Source: an uncultured Eubacteriales bacterium
GTDB lineage: Bacteria; Bacillota; Clostridia; Oscillospirales; Acutalibacteraceae
Length of the DNA: 63,507 bases
Direction: 5' to 3'
NCBI GenBank assembly: GCA_900540085.1
Contig: UQEU01000010.1
Span: 1-63,507 of the forward strand
Each line of letters begins with the position of its first letter. Position 1 is the first letter of the stretch. The position numbers were made by a program, and so were the translations under genes. Below are positions 41,786-50,657 of this stretch, piece by piece. Below the pieces are notes generated by a model, which saw only the letters and a program-made list of their open reading frames with translations, made no database searches and was not told where the DNA came from.

Positions 41786-43279
41786 ATGTTTTACACTTCA
41801 ACAAGAAATAATGATATAAGAGTAACTTCAACTCAAGCAATAGCTAAGGGTATTTCAGATGAGGGCGGTCTTTTTGTACCTTGTGAAATTCCTCAGTTTA
41901 GTCTTGATAAAATAAAATCTATGCTTAACCTTGATTACATAGGCAGAGCAAAAGTTGTTTTAAAAGAATATCTCACAGATTTTTCTGACGAGGAACTTAA
42001 CTATTGTATAAACGGTGCTTACGGTAACGGTAAGTTTTCTTCGTCTGCCATTGCTCCGACGGTAAATGTAAATAAAAACGAGAACATTCTTGAATTGTGG
42101 CATGGTCCTACCTGTGCATTTAAAGATATGGCACTTCAACTTTTGCCGTATTTAATGACTGTTTCTGCCAAGAAAACTGCTGAAGGAAAAACTATTGTAA
42201 TTTTGGTTGCAACATCGGGTGATACAGGTAAGGCCGCACTTGAAGGTTTTAAAGATGTTGAAAATACAAAAATACTTGTTTTTTATCCCGATTGCGGTGT
42301 TTCGCCTATGCAAAAACTTCAGATGACAACTCAAGAGGGCGAAAATGTTGCAGTTTGTGCAATAAAAGGCAATTTTGACGATGCTCAATCGGCTGTAAAA
42401 TCAATCTTTACAAATGAAGATATAAAGGCAGAGTTGGCGTCTAAAAATATGATGTTTTCATCTGCAAACTCAATTAACTGGGGCAGACTCGTTCCACAAA
42501 TCGTTTACTATTTTTCAGCATACTGCGACCTTGTGAATATGGGTAAAATTTCACTCGGCGATGAGATAAATGTTGTTGTTCCGACAGGTAATTTCGGAAA
42601 TATCCTTGCAGCTTACTACGCTGAAAAAATGGGACTTCCTATTAAGAAACTTGTTTGTGCTTCAAATTCAAACAATGTTCTTACAGATTTCCTTACAACA
42701 GGTACATACGATAAAAACCGTAATTTCTACGCAACAACTTCTCCGTCCATGGATATTTTGATTTCTTCAAACTTGGAAAGACTTTTATATCATCTTTCGG
42801 GCGAAGACGATAAACTCGTTTCAGAACTTATGAAAGAACTTAATGAAGACGGAAAATATACGGTAAGCGAAGAATTAAAAGCCACTGTTCAAAAATATTT
42901 TGCAGGTGGATATTGCGACGAAAATAATGTAAAAGATACTGTTAAAAATCATTTTGAAAAGTACAATTATCTTTGCGATACTCATACTGCCGTTGCTGTT
43001 AAAGTTTATGAAGACTATGTAAAACAAACAGGCGACGATATTGTAACCGTTATAGATTCAACAGCTTCGCCGTATAAGTTTTCAGCGTCAGTTTTAAACG
43101 CTGTCAACGGAGAAAACAATGAACTTGACGAGTTTGAAATGGTTGAAGAATTGAACAGAGTAACTTCTGTTGATATTCCTACACCTCTTGCATCACTTAA
43201 AGATAAAAAAGTTCGTTTTACTGAAGTTTGCAATAAGGAAGATATGAGCGAAATCGTATTTAAACTTCTTAAATTATAA
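41786..43279 (+). CDS. thrC: Threonine synthase
   Basis: A 497-residue PLP enzyme that converts O-phosphohomoserine to threonine. The PLP lysine is Lys113 in CAFKDMALQ. The N-terminus MFYTSTRN and the SDEGGLFVP segment mark the long (E. coli-like) class. ATG 41786 has AGGAGGAT upstream; the frame is open earlier within yraN. No other threonine genes lie nearby. A strong terminator follows. Confidence 0.93.
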   Translation: MFYTSTRNNDIRVTSTQAIAKGISDEGGLFVPCEIPQFSLDKIKSMLNLDYIGRAKVVLKEYLTDFSDEELNYCINGAYGNGKFSSSAIAPTVNVNKNENILELWHGPTCAFKDMALQLLPYLMTVSAKKTAEGKTIVILVATSGDTGKAALEGFKDVENTKILVFYPDCGVSPMQKLQMTTQEGENVAVCAIKGNFDDAQSAVKSIFTNEDIKAELASKNMMFSSANSINWGRLVPQIVYYFSAYCDLVNMGKISLGDEINVVVPTGNFGNILAAYYAEKMGLPIKKLVCASNSNNVLTDFLTTGTYDKNRNFYATTSPSMDILISSNLERLLYHLSGEDDKLVSELMKELNEDGKYTVSEELKATVQKYFAGGYCDENNVKDTVKNHFEKYNYLCDTHTAVAVKVYEDYVKQTGDDIVTVIDSTASPYKFSASVLNAVNGENNELDEFEMVEELNRVTSVDIPTPLASLKDKKVRFTEVCNKEDMSEIVFKLLKL

Positions 43280-43285
43280 AATAAT

Positions 43286-43316
43286 AAGAAGGTTCTCATT
43301 CGAGAGCCTTCTTTTA
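43286..43316. terminator. terminator between convergent thrC and DUF1540 gene
   Basis: A 12-bp stem with one G-T pair (43286-43297 with 43302-43313), loop ATTC, with T-rich ends on both strands. Confidence 0.85.
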
Positions 43317-43325
43317 TCGTTGCTT

Positions 43326-43493
43326 TTAGCAGTTGCAGTTGTCACAACATTCAAAAGTTTCGCACTTTGTTTCTGTTGTCGTAACTGCACCTTTAGTACC
43401 TACTGTTATATGACCGGCTGTACAACAGTTGTTTTTATCGTGATATTTACAGTTTTTTGCTTCACAACAAATTCCCTGAATTTCTTTTTCCAT
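43326..43493 (-). CDS. DUF1540 Cys-rich small protein
   Basis: A 55-residue protein with ten Cys, including CCEAKNCKYHDKNNCC, TKCETFE and the CCDNCNC end. The pattern of an N-terminal CxxxxC, the A-x-I-x-V strand and ETxCxTF is that of DUF1540, which probably binds metal. ATG 43493 has AAAGGAG 8 nt upstream. It diverges from the metallophosphoesterase gene with a 62-nt gap. Function unknown. Confidence 0.85.
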   Translation of the reverse strand: MEKEIQGICCEAKNCKYHDKNNCCTAGHITVGTKGAVTTTETKCETFECCDNCNC

Positions 43494-43555
43494 TTGTATC
43501 ACTCCTTTCAATTATATTTTTTTCTTTTTATCGAATTTTATTCACGGAGGTTTTT

Positions 43556-44257
43556 ATGTCTGTTTTTGCTATCGCCGACACTCATCTTTCACTGTCTGTA
43601 AATAAACCTATGGACAGTTTTGACGGATGGAACGACTATGTTAAAAGACTTGAAAAAAATTGGAACAGCGTTGTGGAAAAAGACGATACTGTCGTTGTCG
43701 CAGGCGATATTTCTTGGGCAATGAATTTTGAAGAGTTGAAAAAAGATTTTGAATTTTTAAATTCTTTAAACGGAACAAAAATTTTAATTAAGGGCAATCA
43801 CGACTATTGGTGGAATACAAAAACAAAAATTGATAAATTTATATCGGAAAACAATTTTGATACTCTGAAAATTTTGTTTAATAATTCATACGATGTAGAG
43901 GATGTAAGTATTTGCGGCTCTCGTGGTTGGATGATGGAAACAGAAACAGAACACGATGAAAAAGTCTTAAACAGAGAAGTCGGAAGACTCGAACTCTCTT
44001 TAAAAGATGCAAATAGTACGGAAAAAATAGTGTTTTTGCATTATCCTCCCGTAACTGTTGACAGTGAGTGCGAAGAAATAACAAAAGTTCTTCGGGAAAA
44101 CGGTATAAAAAATTGCTACTATGGGCATCTTCACGGTATGGCGGCAAAATACGGCTACGAAGGAGAAAAAAACGGTATAAAATACAAACTTATTTCTGCA
44201 GACCGTTTGTCTTTTACTCCTTTACTTGTAAAAAAATTATTAAAATCTTGTAATTAA
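43556..44257 (+). CDS. Metallophosphoesterase
   Basis: A 233-residue calcineurin-fold phosphoesterase. The metal-binding motifs appear in order: ADTHL, AGDISWAMN, KGNHDYWW and YGHLHG. The WAMN and DYWW contexts are typical of a clostridial subgroup with no assigned substrate. GGAGG precedes ATG 43556; a longer open frame upstream has no ribosome site. The tig promoter -35 overlaps its last codons. Confidence 0.87.
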   Translation: MSVFAIADTHLSLSVNKPMDSFDGWNDYVKRLEKNWNSVVEKDDTVVVAGDISWAMNFEELKKDFEFLNSLNGTKILIKGNHDYWWNTKTKIDKFISENNFDTLKILFNNSYDVEDVSICGSRGWMMETETEHDEKVLNREVGRLELSLKDANSTEKIVFLHYPPVTVDSECEEITKVLRENGIKNCYYGHLHGMAAKYGYEGEKNGIKYKLISADRLSFTPLLVKKLLKSCN

Positions 44258-44276
44258 TATTATATTATGATATAAT
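44248..44276 (+). promoter_or_regulatory. tig-clpP-clpX promoter
   Basis: TTGTAA (44248-44253), a 17-nt spacer and TATAAT (44271-44276) with an extended -10 TG. No CtsR-type tandem heptads or CIRCE element was seen nearby. Confidence 0.75.
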
Positions 44277-44316
44277 GCTAACTCGATGAATAAATTTGAC
44301 TTAGGAGGTTGCATTT

Positions 44317-45603
44317 ATGGCACTCAAATCATCTAATAAAGCAGAAGAAAATAATGTATATGAACTTGTTGTAACTGTCGATGCAAAAACATTCTCTGAC
44401 GCTTGCAAAAAAGCATATATGAAACAAAGAAAGTTAATTCAACTCCCCGGATTCAGAAAAGGTAAAGCACCTCAGGCTATGGTTGAAAGACAATTCGGCG
44501 AAGGCGTTTTCTTTGAAGACGCACTCGAACTCGTTTATCCTGAAGCAGTTATGTCTGCTATTGAGGAAGCAAAACTTAAAACAGTAGGTCAGCCTTTTGA
44601 ACTTGAAGTTCCTGTTATGAGCAAGAGCGAAGGCGTAGAAATGAAAATGAAAGTCTATGTTTATCCTGAAGTTGAACTTGCTTCATACAAAGGTCTTGAG
44701 GCTGTTAAAAAGTCAGGTGAAGCAACGGACGAAGATGTTGAAAATGAACTTAAAAATATGCAGGACAGAAATTCAAGACTTGTAAGCGTTGAAGACCGTG
44801 CATCTCAAATGGGCGATACTTGTTCAATAGACTTTGAAGGTTTTGTTGACGGTGTTGCTTTTGAAGGCGGAAAAGGCGAGAACTATCCTCTTGAACTCGG
44901 CAGTGGTTCATTCATTCCGGGATTTGAAGAACAGGTTGCAGGCAAAAATATCGGCGAAGAGTTTGATGTTAATGTTACATTCCCTGAACAGTATGCTGAA
45001 GAATTAGCAGGAAAAGATGCTGTATTCAAAGTTACTATTCACGAAATAAAAGAAAAAGAACTTCCTGAACTTGACGATGAGTTTGCAAAAGACGCAGATT
45101 TTGATACACTTGATGAACTTAAAGAAGACATCAAAAAGAGCATTTCTGAAAGAAAAGCAGAAGAATCAAAGAGAGACTATGAAGACCAACTTCTTGAACA
45201 ACTTGTTGATTCAATGACAGCAGATATTCCGGAAGTTATGTTCACAGAAAAGACAGACGAACTTGTAAGAGACTATGCTAACCGTCTTCAAATGCAGGGT
45301 ATTGACCTTAAAACATACCTTTCATATCTCGGTCAAGATATGGAATCATTCAGAGCAAACTTCAAAGTTGCTGCTGAAAAACAAGTTAAAACAGCTCTTG
45401 CACTTGAAAAAGTTGCAGAACTTGAAAATATCAAAGCTTCAGAAGAAGATATTGAAGAAGAAATCAAAAAGCTTGCTGAAATGTATCAAATGGAAGCAGA
45501 CCAAATCAAAGCTGCTGTACCGAGTGAACAACTTGCAGCAGATATTGAGCTCAGAAAAGCTATTGATTTTGTAGTAGAAAATTCTGTTGAAAAAGCAGAG
45601 TAA
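44317..45603 (+). CDS. tig: Trigger factor
   Basis: A 428-residue ribosome-bound chaperone and prolyl isomerase. The ribosome-binding signature GFRKGKAP is at about residues 46-53. The FKBP-like domain spans about 150-240 (GDTCSIDFEGFVDG), and the C-terminal helical chaperone arms follow. It starts the tig-clpP-clpX run, a gene order seen in many bacteria, where nascent-chain folding and degradation are linked. Confidence 0.95.
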   Translation: MALKSSNKAEENNVYELVVTVDAKTFSDACKKAYMKQRKLIQLPGFRKGKAPQAMVERQFGEGVFFEDALELVYPEAVMSAIEEAKLKTVGQPFELEVPVMSKSEGVEMKMKVYVYPEVELASYKGLEAVKKSGEATDEDVENELKNMQDRNSRLVSVEDRASQMGDTCSIDFEGFVDGVAFEGGKGENYPLELGSGSFIPGFEEQVAGKNIGEEFDVNVTFPEQYAEELAGKDAVFKVTIHEIKEKELPELDDEFAKDADFDTLDELKEDIKKSISERKAEESKRDYEDQLLEQLVDSMTADIPEVMFTEKTDELVRDYANRLQMQGIDLKTYLSYLGQDMESFRANFKVAAEKQVKTALALEKVAELENIKASEEDIEEEIKKLAEMYQMEADQIKAAVPSEQLAADIELRKAIDFVVENSVEKAE

Positions 45604-45650
45604 TATATTTAATTAGGGTTATCCCTCATTTTTAGAAAGAAGTGATTTAT

Positions 45651-46232
45651 ATGGCATCAATGCCTTATGTTATCGAACAGTCAAGTTCAGGTGAACGCAG
45701 TGTTGACATTTTTTCAAGATTGTTGTCAGACAGAATTATCGTTTTATCAGACGAGGTAAACGACACTACTGCAAGTTTGGTAGTGGCACAGTTGCTGTTT
45801 CTTGAAGGTCAAGACAGTGAAAAAGATATAAATCTTTACATCAACAGTCCGGGCGGTTCTGTAAGCGCAGGACTTGCAATTTACGATACTATGCAATACA
45901 TTAAGTGCGATGTATCAACAATTTGTATGGGTATGGCTGCAAGTATGGGCGCATTTCTTCTTTCAAGCGGCGCAAAAGGCAAGAGAATTGCACTTCCTAA
46001 CAGTGAAGTGATGATTCATCAGCCACTCGGCGGTGCTCAAGGTCAGGCAACTGAAATTGAAATTGCCGCAAATCATATTTTGCGTACAAAACAAAAATTA
46101 AATTCAATCCTTGCTGCAAACACAGGTAAATCTATCGAAGAAATTGCTAAAGATACTGAAAGAGATAACTGGCTTTCGGCACAAGAAGCACTTGAATACG
46201 GTCTTGTTGACAAGGTTTATGAAAAAAGATAA
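45651..46232 (+). CDS. clpP: ATP-dependent Clp protease proteolytic subunit
   Basis: A 193-residue serine protease subunit that forms the 14-mer barrel. The catalytic Ser98 is in GMAASMGAF and His123 in MIHQPLGG, and the Asp follows later. INSPGGSV forms the oxyanion region. ATG 45651 has AAAGAAG 8 nt upstream; ATG 45660 also fits. It lies between tig and clpX. Confidence 0.96.
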   Translation: MASMPYVIEQSSSGERSVDIFSRLLSDRIIVLSDEVNDTTASLVVAQLLFLEGQDSEKDINLYINSPGGSVSAGLAIYDTMQYIKCDVSTICMGMAASMGAFLLSSGAKGKRIALPNSEVMIHQPLGGAQGQATEIEIAANHILRTKQKLNSILAANTGKSIEEIAKDTERDNWLSAQEALEYGLVDKVYEKR

Positions 46233-46247
46233 TTGAGGTGCTGATTA

Positions 46248-47537
46248 ATGTCGAAAGATGAGAACAGACGCAGTTATGCAAGATGTTCTTTTTGCGGTAA
46301 AAATGAAGCAATGGTAAGAAAACTTTTAGAAGGTCCCAACAATGTTTTCATTTGTGACGAGTGTGTAAAACTTTGTAACGATATTATCGATGCAAATATC
46401 GGAGTAAATGAGAGCGAACAGTTTGTTGAAGATGACTTCATTTTACCAAAACCTTCTGAAATTAAGAAACAACTTGATGAATATGTTATCGGTCAGGATG
46501 AAGCAAAAGTTTCGTTGAGCGTTGCCGTTTATAATCATTATAAAAGAATTTTTTCAAATGGAATTAATAATGATGTAGAACTTCAAAAAAGTAATATTTT
46601 GCTTTTGGGTTCAACAGGTGTGGGTAAAACAATGCTTGCACAGACTTTGGCAAAAATTCTTGATGTTCCGTTCGCTATTGCAGATGCTACAACTTTGACA
46701 GAAGCAGGCTATGTAGGTGAAGATGTTGAAAATATACTTTTGAGACTTATTCAGGCTGCCGATTATGATATTGCAAAAGCAGAACGAGGTATCATATATG
46801 TCGATGAAATAGATAAAATTTCAAGAAAAAGTGAAAATCGTTCAATTACAAGAGATGTCAGCGGCGAAGGTGTTCAGCAGGCTTTGCTGAAAATTCTTGA
46901 AGGTACTGTTTCAAATGTTCCGCCGACAGGTGGAAGAAAACATCCTCAACAAGAGTTTATTCAAATTGACACTTCAAACATTTTGTTTATTTGCGGCGGT
47001 GCTTTCGACGGAATAGATAAAATTATTGAAAAGAGAATGGGTACCAAAACGCTTGGTTTCGGTTCAAATATTTCTGAAAAAGAAGATTTTGACGAAAATA
47101 ATATTCTTCATAATGTTATTCAGCACGACTTGGTAAAATACGGTCTCATTCCCGAACTTATAGGACGAATTCCTGTGATTACCGTGCTTGATAAACTTGA
47201 CAGGGATGCATTGATTAAAATAATGACAGAACCTAAAAATTCTATTGTCAAGCAGTATAAGAAGTTGTTTGAGTTGGATGATGTTGAACTTGAGTTTGAA
47301 CAGGAAGCACTTGAACAAATTGCAGATATCACTTTGGAAAGAAAGACAGGTGCAAGGGGATTAAGAAGTGTTTTTGAAAAGATATTGACTCCTCTTATGT
47401 TCACTGTACCGTCAGATTTTCTGATTGAAAAAATTGTTGTTACGAAAAATTCGGTGTTGGAAAAGGAAGAACCTAAAATTATTAAAAATTTAGACCGTGT
47501 TCCTAAAGATATTAAAGTTTCTGATTTAACAGGTTGA
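46248..47537 (+). CDS. clpX: Clp protease ATP-binding subunit ClpX
   Basis: A 429-residue AAA+ unfoldase that feeds ClpP. The N-terminal zinc domain has Cys13, Cys16, Cys36 and Cys39. Walker A GSTGVGKT is at 121-128, and the sensor motif is GARGLRS. It is followed by a 15-bp terminator, so lon is separately transcribed. Confidence 0.96.
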   Translation: MSKDENRRSYARCSFCGKNEAMVRKLLEGPNNVFICDECVKLCNDIIDANIGVNESEQFVEDDFILPKPSEIKKQLDEYVIGQDEAKVSLSVAVYNHYKRIFSNGINNDVELQKSNILLLGSTGVGKTMLAQTLAKILDVPFAIADATTLTEAGYVGEDVENILLRLIQAADYDIAKAERGIIYVDEIDKISRKSENRSITRDVSGEGVQQALLKILEGTVSNVPPTGGRKHPQQEFIQIDTSNILFICGGAFDGIDKIIEKRMGTKTLGFGSNISEKEDFDENNILHNVIQHDLVKYGLIPELIGRIPVITVLDKLDRDALIKIMTEPKNSIVKQYKKLFELDDVELEFEQEALEQIADITLERKTGARGLRSVFEKILTPLMFTVPSDFLIEKIVVTKNSVLEKEEPKIIKNLDRVPKDIKVSDLTG

Positions 47538-47543
47538 TTTGTG

Positions 47544-47598
47544 GGCAACTGAAAGTGTTTGTTGTTTGAATTACAATACACTTTCAGTTGCCTTTTTT
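47544..47598 (+). terminator. terminator after clpX
   Basis: A 15-bp perfect stem (47544-47558 with 47578-47592), a 19-nt loop and a T-run. Its 3' arm overlaps the lon -35 box. Confidence 0.85.
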
Positions 47599-47616
47599 TG
47601 TTTTTTGTTATATAAT
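47588..47616 (+). promoter_or_regulatory. lon promoter
   Basis: TTGCCT (47588-47593), a 17-nt spacer and TATAAT (47611-47616), about 30 nt before lon. Confidence 0.6.
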
Positions 47617-47644
47617 AAGTCATATATTTTTTAAGGAGATTTTT

Positions 47645-50056
47645 ATGCAGGAAGATATTTTAAATGTAGATTTTTGTACTGAACTTCCGCTTGTGGCTTT
47701 GCGCGGACTTTCCGTATTTCCTGAAATGATTCTTCATTTTGATGTAGGCAGACCGAAAAGTATCAGTGCTTTAAAGGCGGCGGCTAAAGAAAGCAAAAAG
47801 GTGTTTTTAGTTTCTCAAAAAGATATTTTGAAAGAAAGCCCGACTGAAGACGATTTATATAAAGTCGGTGTTATATGCGAAATTAAACAAGTTGTAAATA
47901 TTCCGAATTCGTCAAATGCAAGAGTTGCAGTGGAAGGTTTGGTAAGAGCCAGACTTGTGGATATTGTTCAAGAAGAACCGTATTTCAGAGTAAATGCTGA
48001 AATTCTTAATGACATTGTTCCTGAAGAAAACGAATTGAAGTATGAGAGTGCATACGAAAGACTTGTTAAAAGAGAGTTTGAAAAATATATTTCTTTAGTA
48101 CCGAGATATTCGGAAAATTCGCTTAAAGGCTTGCTTGCTATAACGGAAAGCGGCGAACTTGCAGATTTTATTGCGACAAATTCATATTTTGATAACAAAG
48201 ATAAACAGTCTGTACTTGAGTGTTTAAACCCGATTAAACGACTCATTAAAGTATATGAAATTCTTGTGCATGATAATGAAAATTTGCAGACTGAAGCAGA
48301 AATTCAGGAAAAAGTGCGTGCCGAAATTGATATGAATCAGAGAGAGTATTTCTTGCGTGAAGAAATGAAAATCATAGCAGAAGAACTCGGAGAAAGCGAA
48401 GACCCGCTTGTTGAGGCAGATGTTTATAAGAAAAAGATTGAAAATTTAAATTGTACTGAAGAAATTAAAGAAAAGTTGTATTCTGAGTGCAATAAATTGA
48501 TGAAAATGCCTTTTTCTTCACAGGAAGCAACGGTGTCAAGAAATTACCTTGACAAGTGTCTTGAAATTCCTTTTAACAATTTTACAAAAGACAGTATAAA
48601 TTTGGTGAAAGCAAGAAAAGTTTTAGATAAAGAACACTATTCACTTGAAAAAATCAAAGACAGAATAATTGAGCATTTGGCTGTTATGAAAAGAAATCCT
48701 GATTTTAACGGTCAGATAATTTGTCTTTACGGTCCACCCGGTGTAGGTAAAACTTCTATTGTAAAATCACTTGCAAAATCTATGAACAGAAACTATGTCC
48801 GTATTGCTTTGGGCGGCGTTCACGATGAAAGTGAAATAAGAGGTCACAGGAGAACATACATAGGTTCAATGCCGGGCAGAATAATCGATGCTTTGATAAA
48901 AAGTAAGTCTATGAATCCAATCATCTTGCTTGACGAAATAGACAAAGTCGGCAATGATTATAAAGGCGATCCGTCTTCTGCTTTGCTTGAGGCTCTTGAC
49001 CACGAGCAAAACTTTTCTTTTGAAGACCACTATATAGATTTTCCAGTTGATTTAAGTAATGTTTTGTTTGTTACGACTGCAAACGATTTGTCAACAATTC
49101 CCGAACCTCTTTATGACCGTATGGAAGTTATAGAACTCAATTCATATTCTGTTGTAGAAAAGTTCAATATTGCTAAAAAGCATTTGGTAAAAAAACAGAT
49201 GCAAAAGCATAATATCACTTCTAAAGAATTGAAAATAACAGACAGGGCAATCTATTGTGTTATTGAAGATTATACTTCTGAAGCAGGTGTCAGGGAGTTA
49301 GAAAGAAAAATCGCCGAAATTTGCAGAAAAGCAATAATGATGCTTGAAAATTCAAACGATGTTGTCAGAGTAAATGATAAAAATATTTCAGAATTTTTAG
49401 GTGTTAAAAAATATTCTCAAGATAAAGTCAGCAGAGAAAATCAAGTAGGTGTTGTAAACGGACTTGCGTGGACAAAAGTCGGAGGAACATTACTGCCTAT
49501 TGAAGTTTCTGCGTTGGACGGTACAGGCAAGATAGAGATTACGGGAAATCTCGGTGATGTAATGACCGAAAGTGCCAAAACTGCCGTTAGTTATGTGAGA
49601 AGTAAGTCAGACGAGTTAGGCATATCTTCAGATTTTTATAAAAATAAAGATATACATATACATGCACCGGAAGCAGCAATACCAAAAGACGGTCCTTCGG
49701 CAGGACTTGCCATTACAACTGCCATTATTTCAGAACTTACAAATATACCTATTAAACAAAGCGTTGCCATGACGGGAGAAATATCACTTAAAGGTAAAGC
49801 ACTTGCCATCGGCGGTTTGAAAGAAAAATCAATGGCAGCTTATAAATCGGGTTGTAAGACAGTTATCATTCCTTTTGATAATGAAAAAGATTTGCTTGAA
49901 GTAAATGAAGAAGTTAAAAATAATGTTGAATTTGTAACTGTTAAAAATCTTGATGAAGTATTGGAAGTTGCACTTGAAAAAAGTGTGAAAAATTGTAAAA
50001 TAAAACATATAATCAAATCAAATTGCAATGTTAATTCTTCAACGATAACACAGTAG
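47645..50056 (+). CDS. lon: ATP-dependent protease Lon
   Basis: An 803-residue AAA+ serine protease for damaged and regulatory proteins. It has an N-terminal substrate domain (about 1-210), Walker A GPPGVGKT near 363, and a protease domain with the Ser-Lys dyad: Ser in PKDGPSAGLA (about 686) and Lys in GEISLKGKALAIGG (about 729). AAGGAG precedes ATG 47645. The clpX-lon-engB order is conserved in Bacillota. Confidence 0.96.
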   Translation: MQEDILNVDFCTELPLVALRGLSVFPEMILHFDVGRPKSISALKAAAKESKKVFLVSQKDILKESPTEDDLYKVGVICEIKQVVNIPNSSNARVAVEGLVRARLVDIVQEEPYFRVNAEILNDIVPEENELKYESAYERLVKREFEKYISLVPRYSENSLKGLLAITESGELADFIATNSYFDNKDKQSVLECLNPIKRLIKVYEILVHDNENLQTEAEIQEKVRAEIDMNQREYFLREEMKIIAEELGESEDPLVEADVYKKKIENLNCTEEIKEKLYSECNKLMKMPFSSQEATVSRNYLDKCLEIPFNNFTKDSINLVKARKVLDKEHYSLEKIKDRIIEHLAVMKRNPDFNGQIICLYGPPGVGKTSIVKSLAKSMNRNYVRIALGGVHDESEIRGHRRTYIGSMPGRIIDALIKSKSMNPIILLDEIDKVGNDYKGDPSSALLEALDHEQNFSFEDHYIDFPVDLSNVLFVTTANDLSTIPEPLYDRMEVIELNSYSVVEKFNIAKKHLVKKQMQKHNITSKELKITDRAIYCVIEDYTSEAGVRELERKIAEICRKAIMMLENSNDVVRVNDKNISEFLGVKKYSQDKVSRENQVGVVNGLAWTKVGGTLLPIEVSALDGTGKIEITGNLGDVMTESAKTAVSYVRSKSDELGISSDFYKNKDIHIHAPEAAIPKDGPSAGLAITTAIISELTNIPIKQSVAMTGEISLKGKALAIGGLKEKSMAAYKSGCKTVIIPFDNEKDLLEVNEEVKNNVEFVTVKNLDEVLEVALEKSVKNCKIKHIIKSNCNVNSSTITQ

Positions 50057-50063
50057 GTGAAAT

Positions 50064-50645
50064 ATGAATTATAATAAAGCATTTTTTGAAAAAGCGTTTG
50101 GCATTTTTTCTCAGTTGCCTGCTTCTGACAGTAATGAAATTGTTTTTGCAGGTAAGTCGAATGTCGGTAAATCTTCCTTGCTGAATAAAATATTTTCAAG
50201 AAAGTCGCTTGCAAGAGTAAGTTCGGTTCCAGGTAAAACCATTACAATTAATTTTTATGATGTTGACGGTGTAAAGTTTGTTGACTTGCCGGGTTACGGA
50301 TATGCAAAAATATCTAAACAGGAAAAACTTCGTTTTGCCGAATTGATGGAAGGTTTTTTTCATTCGGACAGAAATATTAAACTTGTAGTAATTCTTGTAG
50401 ATATTCGTCATTCTCCGTCAAAAGACGATTTGAATATGATTGATTTTGTAAAGCAGATGAACTTGCCTTTTATCATTGCTTTGACAAAAAGCGACAAGTT
50501 AAATAAAACGGAGTACAAAAATCGTATGAGCCTTGTTACAGATGAACTCGGAGTTGATGACAGTATAGTTGTTATTCCGTTTTCTTCAAAAACAGGGCAA
50601 GGTGTAGAAGAAGTGAAAAAGTGTATTGAAAATTCAATTTCTTAA
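50064..50645 (+). CDS. engB: Ribosome biogenesis GTPase EngB (YsxC)
   Basis: A 193-residue GTPase for 50S subunit assembly. G1 GKSNVGKSS is at about 30-38, the G2 Thr in PGKTITINF, G3 DLPGYGYA and G4 TKSDKL. It follows lon by 7 nt, and lysA follows after 12 nt. Confidence 0.94.
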   Translation: MNYNKAFFEKAFGIFSQLPASDSNEIVFAGKSNVGKSSLLNKIFSRKSLARVSSVPGKTITINFYDVDGVKFVDLPGYGYAKISKQEKLRFAELMEGFFHSDRNIKLVVILVDIRHSPSKDDLNMIDFVKQMNLPFIIALTKSDKLNKTEYKNRMSLVTDELGVDDSIVVIPFSSKTGQGVEEVKKCIENSIS

Positions 50646-50657
50646 AGGAGGAAATAT

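Noticed and set aside
44200..44316. CtsR or CIRCE heat-shock operators ahead of tig-clpP-clpX
   Set aside because: No tandem heptad or 9-bp inverted repeat with a 9-bp spacer is visible; only a housekeeping-type promoter is present.
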